From NCBI RefSeq assembly GCF_000237925.1, contig NC_031499.1, forward strand, positions 2,671,316-2,735,315: a stretch of 64,000 bases of DNA, given 5' to 3'. Positions 56,109 to 64,000 of this stretch are shown piece after piece. Under the pieces are notes generated by a model. The model did not search any database, had not been told where the DNA came from, and was given only the letters and a program-made list of their open reading frames with translations. The first letter of the stretch is position 1. Each line of letters begins with the position of its first letter. This stretch comes from Schistosoma mansoni. Its lineage: Eukaryota; Platyhelminthes; Trematoda; Strigeidida; Schistosomatidae. Position numbers and translations under genes: made by a program.

Positions 56109-56109
<1 letters not shown>
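55886..56109. other. AT-rich spacer
   Basis: Low-complexity A/T runs. Confidence 0.45.
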
Positions 56110-56156
<47 letters not shown>

Positions 56157-56157
56157 G
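56110..56157 (+). repeat. TTA microsatellite
   Basis: About 15 TTA units abutting the 3' end of the minus-strand open frame. Confidence 0.92.
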
Positions 56158-56161
56158 AGCT

Positions 56162-56443
56162 TTATTCAATATTATATTTTTGGTACAATATAGAATTCTC
56201 AGCACAAAATACTTCATCAAGTTTCCGTTTCTTACTTCTTCGTCCTTCCTGACGATAAATATTGAGTGATTGCCAGTTAGAAGTTAGCAGCCCAGTCAAT
56301 GGACATCTGGATAATGTACATTCTTCTCGCTGCATATTGCCAGAAACCACGATATCTCTGATTAGGCCTTTTGTAACCTTTACAGCGGAAGGTCTTACAC
56401 TTTTCAGAAACGCACCTGAATAGGTTGTGCGATTAATAGGCAT
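56162..56443 (-). CDS. unidentified 93-codon open frame or terminal exon
   Basis: Not recognised. The frame starts at Met (MPINRTTYSG), has an in-frame stop four codons upstream, and ends YQKYNIE. It contains a Cys pair CTLSRC near 43-48 and a basic nuclear-signal-like RRSKKRKLDEVF near 68-79. An alternative start is the acceptor-like ACCTATTCAG followed by GTGCG at about 56412, which would make this a last exon. The stop overlaps AATAAA (GAATAAAGC), then an AAT microsatellite follows, like a retrocopy tail or a real 3' end. A decayed copy at 3779-4130 shares about 90 bp upstream as well. Amino-acid composition is less AT-driven than chance frames here, which favours real coding. Confidence 0.4.
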   Translation of the reverse strand: MPINRTTYSGAFLKSVRPSAVKVTKGLIRDIVVSGNMQREECTLSRCPLTGLLTSNWQSLNIYRQEGRRSKKRKLDEVFCAENSILYQKYNIE

Positions 56444-56562
56444 AATGATGTATTAAAACAAACGAAATTAGTTAACTTGTTGAAATATCTAGAAGATAGA
56501 AACAGGTAGCCCAGAGGTTTCAACAGGCCGCCAATATATATATCAAATAATTAATCTTTTCA

Positions 56563-57025
56563 TAGTTGAAATCATGATTCAATTAAAGCAAGACCACCAT
56601 GGAAAACCTGGAAGCAATGGACGGCCGTTTTATCCTATTGTGGGACCCCTCAGCAGTGTGCATCCACGATCCCGCACTCGCGAGAATTGAACCCAGGAAA
56701 TACCAGTCTCGCGCCTTAGCACTTAACCGACAGACCGCTGAGCCGGCATCTAGTGGTGTTAATGTCTAACTTCAACCAATCCACGATTTTGAGCAACCGT
56801 TCACCAATTGTCTACAGTGAGTTGATATCTCTACAACAGACGTAGTTGAACTCGACTGGTCACTGCTTCCCACTAGAACTCCAGGATTTACCTCTCGAAG
56901 TCAGTCACTAGTGACCATATGATCATAGATCAGAAAGGGTTTTGTGGAGAATTTAGCTTCAATTGACTAATGATTTCAACTGTGAAAATACTAAACTCTC
57001 CACAAAACCCCTTCTGATAAATAAA
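56563..57025. mobile_element. SINE-B copy with inverted end
   Basis: Almost complete minus unit (56563-about 56955: tail, ribozyme, B box, A box, spacer, tail edge) followed by a plus tail to about 57025. Ribozyme core altered (CTGAGGG and AAAA). Confidence 0.82.
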
Positions 57026-57104
57026 TAATCAATAATAAATATCATTATTTCATTTATTTATTTATATTTTATATAGAAGAATAAAATCTAATCAATAATT
57101 TTTC

Positions 57105-57425
57105 TTGTGAGAAGTAGTAACTAGTGTAGTTCAACCACGTCTGTTGTGAGATGTCAACTCACTGAAGACAATTGGTGAACGGTTGCTCAACTTCGTGGAT
57201 TGGTTAAAGTTAGACATTAACACCGTTGGATACCGGCCATTTCAGTGGTCTATCAGTTAAGTGCTCGCGCGCGAGAATAATATTTCCTGAATTGGAATCT
57301 CGCGAGGCGGGATCGTGGATATACACTGCTGAGGAGTTCCACAATAGGTCTAAACGGCCGTCCAGTGCTTCCAGGTTTTCCATGGTGGTCTAGCTTTAAT
57401 TGACTCATGATCTCAACAATATAAA
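57105..57425 (+). mobile_element. SINE-B copy
   Basis: Spacer, A box (CAGTGGTCTATCAG), degenerate B box, ribozyme 57325-57370 with GAAA changed to TAAA, tail to caacaatataaaat. Confidence 0.8.
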
Positions 57426-57524
57426 ATATTTTTTTTATTTTTTCTAACAAACGCTTAATTTGTTTTTGCTTGAACTTAAAGATATTTACTCAAGTTCCTA
57501 CTAACTGACATGCTGTTCAAATTG

Positions 57525-57840
57525 TATAAGTGATCAGGGGAGTTCAATCATGTCAGATGTGAGGCAAATACTCACTAATGACATTAGAAGATGGATGAAC
57601 TATGTTATAAATTAACTAAAATTAGACTTGTGCACCAGCGGATGATGGCTTAGCGGTAAAATTTTAATGGTTGGCCACGAAACAAAAGATTTTGTGTTTG
57701 ATCTTCAGTGGGGTTATGGATGCACACTGATAAGATTTCCCATACTTTAGTCAGCTATCCAGGATGTTCTAATTTCCAGTGGTTATTCAGGATCAGTTGA
57801 TAGTTTAAACTACGAAGCTTAAAAATCTCCACAAACTACT
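57525..57840 (+). repeat. old SINE-B' copy
   Basis: Spacer, A box (GGCTTAGCGG), ribozyme remnant and tail are in the right order but strongly diverged. Confidence 0.55.
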
Positions 57841-57869
57841 CACATTAAAGATGTGAAAAAGGTAAGATC

Positions 57870-58200
57870 AATTCATTTGTATTAATTCTTTCAGTCTTCC
57901 CACTGATGTATAAGACTTCAATTTAGCAGTCTCTTTTGGCGTACGTTCGTCCTGTGAGGATTAGCTCTACATTGCCATTAAGTCACAAGCGATATAAGCT
58001 GACATGGATTGTGTTTTAGGACTCTTCAGGTGAATGTGCTTGCAATCTAGAGTTTGAGTTCACTTAAAGCGAACGCTGCTAGGTTTGAATGCCGGAGTGA
58101 ACATCAAATCTGAAATAAACGAACATCTAACTGACGAGTTACAAATACGACGAAACGCTCACCTCGGATTTCACTGCTAACCACATTCTATCTTAACTGG
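57870..58200. repeat. old SINE-A fold-back
   Basis: Minus tail part to about 58050, plus part with B-box remnant, ribozyme-like CTGACGAG and GACGAAACGC near 58130-58160. A GAAAC core is kept despite high divergence. Confidence 0.55.
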
Positions 58201-59040
58201 AAATGCTAAACATACAATTTCAACAAAGAGTAGTTTTGATTTAATTTTAGGCTGTCTAATCTGGATTTTTTAAAAATCAAACTGTCGGTTATCAAATATA
58301 AATGATTTGTTAACAACAAGTAGATGCTAGTTTCTCTGACCTACAAAAGCCTTTATCCCACAGTTATTCATTTTATAAATTGATTTATATCTCAATTTTG
58401 TGTTAGATATGTGACAAACACGTACGATAGTTTTGTCAGGTTTTGAAAGTAGTTTCGAGCTAATCGTCTTTTGACATATTTTTTGTGTTAGTCGGAACTC
58501 ATCATCAAGGCGCACCTTCAGTTAAATGGAACCTAAGTCATTCAGCTTCATCGTCGATGACACTGTTCTTATGTTGTTAAGTAAATCAGCTTCTAATCCA
58601 CCGATACGCATCGTTCGACTTTAAATCGCCAACTTGCCTTGCTGACGTGTCCCATCTAGTATGAAATCTGGGTTTTCCAACAGTTCAGATTGAACAAAGA
58701 TCAAAACAAATTGCGGGAGATGTTAAATCACTTAGACTACTAAACACAGTATCATTTGAACAATGGCGTTCGATGAGAAACAAAAGACTATGCAAACATA
58801 ATGCTGACCACTATTTGATGATTAATCAGTTTTAAATGTGTGTCACTTTGTTAGAAATAACTGACATAACTTGTTCCATTTGTTTGCTACTAAGATCTCC
58901 ACAAAACCCTTTCTGAAAATGTTGAATTTGTTAATAGCAACTTTATTCCATGATTGAATGTATTATTACCAAATAATACACCAACATACTACTTTCCATA
59001 AACGAGATTTAACAGTCCTCATTTTCTACATTATATAAAA
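58201..59040. other. AT-rich intergenic
   Basis: A SINE-B tail trace (gatctccacaaaaccctttctg) at about 58893-58914; otherwise nothing recognised. Confidence 0.5.
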
Positions 59041-59320
59041 GATAACGCGATGGCGTTTGAAGCGAAAGGTACTGGGTTCGAGTCCCAAAGTGAACATCAA
59101 CTCTGAGATGCATGTAAATCCAGCTGACGAATCCCAAATAGGGTGAAACGCGTATCCTGGATTCCACTACTAGACACTATTCATCTATGCTTAGAATGTT
59201 TGCGAATCAAGGCAATATCGAAGCAATACGCACAGTAAGCACATATGCCAATAAGAGACTGATCAATTACAGTCCTAAACACCAATGGGAATATTCAAAC
59301 AAACAATACCAAGTGAATTT
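59041..59320 (+). mobile_element. SINE-A copy, head to tail, 5' truncated
   Basis: From the A-box edge (gataacgcgatggcg), B box GGGTTCGAGTCCC, ribozyme, and the full tail to aataccaagtgaattt, on one strand. It gives the canonical order of the family. Confidence 0.85.
59113..59168 (+). ncRNA. hammerhead ribozyme, SINE-A type, compensated stem II
   Basis: Core CTGACGA, stem II ATCC/GGGT (pairs kept by changes on both sides), GAAA, stem III CGC/GTA imperfect, triplet ATC. Core intact. Confidence 0.72.
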
Positions 59321-60388
59321 AGGATATCATTTTATTTATTGGTTTAGTAGTATGGTATGATAGTATGGTATAAAAAACTATTTGTGAAGTCGTCCTGTGA
59401 GAATATCAGTCGTTTTCTTTCCATACTTTAGCCAACCTATCAATTTTTTTTCATTGCCAGTGTTTTGGATTGTTAATTTAACAAAACTTCATGCTTAAAA
59501 GGATTTGTTTTTTTCATTTGTATCACCTTATAATGGATGGATAGAGAAACTCAAATTCTCATTACAATAGTTTGAGGTATCTAGTAGGATACCCTGTACA
59601 TGAGTTTCGCTATTCAACATTTCAGACTATGACCAGTGTTGGCATACTTCAAGATCGTAAGTATACCATGATGATAATTACCAACTAGCAGGAAACCTAT
59701 GTCTAGGATCACCAACCATATCAATATAGTGTGTGTGTGTGTTATCAAGTTACTCAAACTGGTAGCAACGGAGCGACCGAGTTGTCTGCAACCAAAGACT
59801 TTTATTCAGGATTTTATCTATGAAATGAAATGTCATGAATGCAATGTGGTGTAATGTGAAAGAAAGATCCAGGTAGCTCAAGGTTATATTGAGAGAATAT
59901 CAATAGTGTTTGAAACATACTACTGATCCCTCGATCGACATTAAGAAACTGGAAGATTGGTCGACTATATAGTTACATTTGTTGGGAACAGAACACAAGA
60001 TCAACTTCGAGAGGACAGGAGTACTTCGAAACGAGTTTGGCATCCACAAAGAAAGATTGACGGTGGAAGTAGTTTATGTATGAGTTAGGAATGAATTTGA
60101 AGTAAATTCAACCTTTCGCCTGGCAATCTGGTTCAAGCTTTTTGAAAAAGCTGCATTCATAGAAATCAAGGAGAAAATACACAAACACATAGACAAATAT
60201 AACAACCGGAAGGAAATTCATTGATTTCAATCAAACATCTATGACGATACAATCAGTTAATAATTGCTGATTCAATATTCATTGAAATTTATTTTACAAC
60301 ACTACAATATCAGTGTAACAGTGTAACTTATGTGGTTTGTAGAAAACATTCAAATATATATAGAGATGGTGAGAGACATTTAATTTGT
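59321..60388. other. AT-rich intergenic with H repeat piece
   Basis: TG run at about 59730-59742. 60085-60160 is the inverted partner of 43675-43740. No gene recognised. Confidence 0.5.
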
Positions 60389-60776
60389 TAATCAATCTTT
60401 ATTATGTCTCTAGCTATGAGATTATCACAAAATACGTTTGCCAAATTTAGATAAATTGACTTATAAGACCAAACTAATGACGTATACACTAGAACGAGCA
60501 TCCTAGAGTTCTTATTGATTCATCGTGAACAATGGCCTAACTCCTAGCCCAACTGGTTTAGTTCAGAACGTCAATATTCGTTTCCGCGATACGAATCATA
60601 AATTTCAGACATACTAGATGTATATACAAACAAATCAAACCACATCACACCATAAATTAGAAAATAACATTTGTACAAGATCAAACCAAAAGTGGCTATG
60701 ATTATGAGAAACTGCGACTAAGAGATTGAAAATAACTGGAGAATAGTAAATAACATGACAGTAACCAATTAGTCAG
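60389..60776 (-). mobile_element. LTR-II fragment
   Basis: Fossil partial LTR, minus strand, like 4569-5083; cut off by the E repeat at 60785. Confidence 0.65.
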
Positions 60777-60784
60777 TTGCCTCC

Positions 60785-61140
60785 AAATGCCCTGGTACGG
60801 CCGAGGGTGGGGAGAGTCAGCTCTTCCTTTCCAAATGCTCTCACATGACAACGCGTATGTAGAAATTGCCAGGGAAGTCTTACTCAGTGCCTCCACTCGA
60901 TATTATTGTTGTTTACGAAATTGAGAAGATGAAAAGTGAATATTCGGCTCTTTAAACGAACTAGTGGATATGGAGGATCCATCTAGAGGAGTTGGAAAAC
61001 CCTAATTTCAAACCGATGGTGTACATGAGCTTCAGGATCCTGAAGGAACAAATTTCGTATGAACCAATTAATGTTCACTGGCTACCATGGGACTGCATCT
61101 CCTAACGTTGCTCCACTGCCTTGTGAATTAGACCTAGACA
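60785..61140 (+). repeat. E repeat copy, 3' truncated
   Basis: From tgccctggtacggccgagg to gccttgtgaattagacct. Contains the self-complementary ggggagagtcagctcttcc near its start. Confidence 0.68.
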
Positions 61141-61189
61141 GTTTCAAATGAATAATCATTTCAAGATTAAACTAATTAACGTGTTTTAT

Positions 61190-61746
61190 TAGTTTAATTC
61201 ATGAGTCGATTAAAGCTAGACCACCATGGAAAACCTGAAAGCACTGAACGGCCGCTTCGTCCTGGTATGAAACTCCTCAGTAGTGCGCGAGCACAATCCC
61301 TCACATAAGACTCGAAACCAGGAACTTGAGTCTGACGTATGAACGCTTAACCTGTAGACACTGAACTGGCATCTAACGACGTTAATGTCTAACTTTAACC
61401 AATCCACTTTATTGCCCGAACGTACGCTAATGTCCCTAGTGAGAAACTGCCTCACTGATCACAGTTTCTCACGATAACTCCAGGAACGTCAGGCACTAGT
61501 GAGCACGTGATAACACCGTTGGATGACGGCTTAGTGATATACAGATTAGGCGTTCGCGTGTGACACTCAAAGTACTGGCTTCGAGTCTCATGTAAAGGAT
61601 CGTGGATGCGTACTACTGAGGAGTCACATACTAGAAAGAAACGGCCGTCCAGTGATTCTATGTTTTCCATGTAGGTCTAGCTTCGATCGACTCATGAATT
61701 CAATATTTACAATTTACTACAATATTCACAAAACCCCATTCGGATA
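61190..61746. mobile_element. SINE-B' fold-back longer than one unit
   Basis: Minus arm 61190-61511 (tail, ribozyme remnant, head, spacer) and plus arm 61512-61746 (head, ribozyme with broken stem II, tail). Two heads and two ribozymes face each other. Several short frames here are shadows. Confidence 0.8.
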
Positions 61747-62287
61747 ATAATTAGTATGTGTCTGATTCTATTTTGTAGAATTTGTAATAATTTTCATAAA
61801 CTAGTCTAGACAATCACAATGGATAATTAACAAGATTTAACTCCCTCCTACACAAATAGCTCATTAATTAGTTTTCTCAAGATTTCGTTATTACAATATC
61901 TACAATTTCTATCAAACTATTTGCCTTTCAAAAATTCTCCTAACAAGCTTCTTAGGCATCAAGGGCCAACGGTAATAAGTTATTTATCGTCACTATCTGA
62001 ATTCAACCACAAAATCAATGAAAATCGAAATGTAATAGGCAGATTCTTTGTAAGAGTAACGGATATATAGGTAGTCGGAGACAACAAAGAGATTCGGATT
62101 TGAATCTAGAATATTCAGCAACTTAAATTAGCACACTTCATCAAGACTGTTGAACTAGCATTTGACAACTTTCAATTATCATCCTAGTCTAACCACTTTG
62201 TATCGTTATTTACTAATGATGCCAAATATTTGTGTTACGAACATGGTCAGTCGGAGAAACTATCTATTACACCTATCGATCTCATTT
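61747..62287. other. AT-rich intergenic, nothing recognised
   Basis: No repeat or gene signal seen. Confidence 0.5.
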
Positions 62288-62745
62288 ATATAATGTAATC
62301 TAATTCAATTATTCAGATTATCTGAGAATACCACCTGCTTCTGATGAAAACTTGTATTTGTCAGAAGCTAATCATAGCTGCCATGATGCGACTCCTCACC
62401 AGTACCGTTGATTAAATATTAATATTTCTATAGAAACAAATGTTACTTATATAATATAGTAATCAAACTCTCCGAGCAGTATGGAGAGGAATGAAGAAAA
62501 GACTGGATCTTGAAATCTATAACTGAAAGAGTATTAATGGTCATAAACTACTACATATAATCCTTGATTGATGTCAGTGAAAAGAAATGGTTGAGCACAT
62601 TTTGCTAGAGGATTGTAGGATTTGAAGAGGACTCGGATTTCTAGCTAGTTGGTAATCATCAACAAGACTGACAGCGACTTTTCCACTACCTCAATCGTAA
62701 TGTATCGGTTTTAATGATTTCCTTGACAAATGGTGCATCAGGTCC
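62288..62745 (+). repeat. G repeat copy 2
   Basis: Collinear with 46590-47035; the block gcagtatggagaggaatgaa is exact in both. Confidence 0.75.
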
Positions 62746-62959
62746 TTCAATATAACAGGTACGCTCCCTTTATAAACTCTATTGAGCATGAAACCTGAAT
62801 CAGGGTCTTCTTGCGGATTCTCTACAAATAACTAACATTTTTTAAAAATCAAAGAAACTAGGGAACAGAGTTGCTAAAATCCACTGCTTTTAACTCTGGT
62901 TAGCATTTTCTTAGCAAATATATTTTCTATGAGATGGGGTTGCCTACTCCACCCCTAAC
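62746..62959. other. AT-rich spacer
   Basis: Nothing recognised. Confidence 0.4.
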
Positions 62960-62971
62960 TCTCCTCGTTTA

Positions 62972-63185
62972 TCAGAGGGGGTTTTGTGGAGATTTTAGTA
63001 ATTTTATATAGTTGATATCATGAATCAATTGAAGACTGGTAGGTCCTGGGTTCGAATCTCGCGAGACGGGATCGTGGATATACACTGCTGAGGAGTCCCA
63101 CAATAGGATGAAACAGCCGTCCAGTGCTTCCATTTTTTCCATGGTGGTCTGGCTTCAGTTGACTCTTGATCTCAACTATATAAAA
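62972..63185. mobile_element. SINE-B fold-back, perfect 12-bp TSD
   Basis: TCTCCTCGTTTA is repeated at 62960-62971 and 63186-63197. Minus arm to about 63029 (tail only), plus arm with B box, ribozyme and tail. Low divergence and an exact duplication suggest a recent insertion. Confidence 0.9.
63082..63127 (+). ncRNA. hammerhead ribozyme, SINE-B type
   Basis: Core CTGAGGA, GAAA and GTC are intact; stem II closes with a wobble and stem III CAG/CCG has one mismatch. Confidence 0.7.
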
Positions 63186-63197
63186 TCTCCTCGTTTA

Positions 63198-63584
63198 CCC
63201 GTGTTTGGGACCGGGTGTAGCCTTAGGAGAGCTACTATTATTACAAATATTTTAATTATCTAAGCAATTATTTACTAATATACAGAATAAATAGCCACTG
63301 TGAAATGAAAATGGTTCATCATCATTATAATTATATTTCATTACATAATAATTAAATTACTAAATTATTCACATCATTTAAACAAAACTATTAAATATGA
63401 GGAAATAATTTGTAAAACTAATTCAATCCAACCTTGTTTAGTCTGATTAAATAAGTTTTACTTCTTAATTGTTGTAATTATTAAACATTGATTTAACTAG
63501 AGTTACAGATTGAGGATTGATTGAGTACTAGTGTACATGAAAAACGATCATTGTATGTTTGCGGTGATAAGTGGGTTTTAATTG
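63198..63584. other. AT-rich spacer
   Basis: Nothing recognised. Confidence 0.45.
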
Positions 63585-64000
63585 GGACCATGAATCGATC
63601 AATATTATTCCACCAATGACAACCTGGAAGTAATGGACGACCGTTTCGTCCCAATATGGGACGAAACCCTCACCAGCAATTAAACCTAGGACTAGGGGTC
63701 TCTCACACAGATCTTTAACATCAATACCACATTAGCCAACATCCAACGGTGTTAATGTCCAATTTCAATTATTCAACATTATACTGCTCGATCATCTTCG
63801 ATGGAACTTAACTATATTGGCAACCCAATATTGATAATTGTCATGTGATCACTAGTGACTAACATCGGAAGGACAGTTTCGAGGTTCTAGTTAGAATCCG
63901 TGACCGGTGGAGCTAATTCGTGTAAAGTGTGAGGCAGTCACTCCCCAAAAACAATGGATGATGGTCACTCAATATATCGTGAATTGATCAAATATTAAAA
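63585..64000. mobile_element. old SINE-B copy running off the window
   Basis: Minus part (63585-about 63860: tail, ribozyme remnant with GACGAAAC, head, spacer) then plus spacer (gtgaccggtggag and on). Fold-back, diverged, incomplete at the right edge. Confidence 0.65.

Overview
The window is AT-rich, intron- and repeat-dominated nuclear DNA of a trematode, almost certainly a blood fluke (Schistosoma). The strongest marker is the schistosome Sm-alpha type retroposon: a tRNA-like head with Pol III A and B boxes followed by a type I hammerhead ribozyme whose core (CTGACGAG, a GTCC/GGAC stem, GAAA, short stem III) matches my recollection of the published S. mansoni ribozyme. It is present in about 20 copies. 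RTE-like LINE ends with TAAG tails and Penelope-like GIY-YIG remnants fit the same genus. Species is not assigned.

Host genes are sparse. One clear gene is the large first coding exon of a rhodopsin-class neuropeptide-type GPCR (12976-14127, minus). It runs from the N terminus through TM5 and ends at a good splice donor, so TM6-TM7 must lie in exons I cannot see. A 93-codon open frame at 56162-56443 (minus) has a decayed second copy at 3779-4130 and is unidentified. No canonical tRNA, rRNA or CRISPR is visible.

The rest is a mosaic of repeats, named here for this window only. SINE-A is the Sm-alpha type (unit about 320-335 bp). SINE-B (unit about 406 bp) and its variant SINE-B' carry a different hammerhead with stem III CGGCCG. 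SINE-C (unit about 333 bp) carries a third hammerhead with stem III CCTAGG. D, E, G and H are further repeat families; D has a SINE-B'-like head. LTR-I and LTR-II are related solo LTRs, four with perfect 5-bp target duplications. Two Penelope-like remnants (14726-16452 and 23779-25299) are bounded by inverted repeats and have lost most of their reverse transcriptase. RTE-type LINE 3' ends lie at 30.4, 33.4, 37.1, 42.7 and 48.5 kb.

The most interesting signal is how the hammerhead SINEs are built. Many copies are fold-backs (one arm minus, one arm plus) inside one perfect 8-14 bp target duplication, several are longer than one unit, and tail-to-head junctions occur inside copies. This fits target-primed reverse transcription with twin priming on multimeric or circular RNA, the kind of RNA a self-cleaving hammerhead with a loopless stem III would generate. 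LINE-type machinery (RTE or Penelope remnants nearby) is the likely driver. Coordinates of repeat edges are read by eye and may be off by some bases unless a target duplication fixes them.
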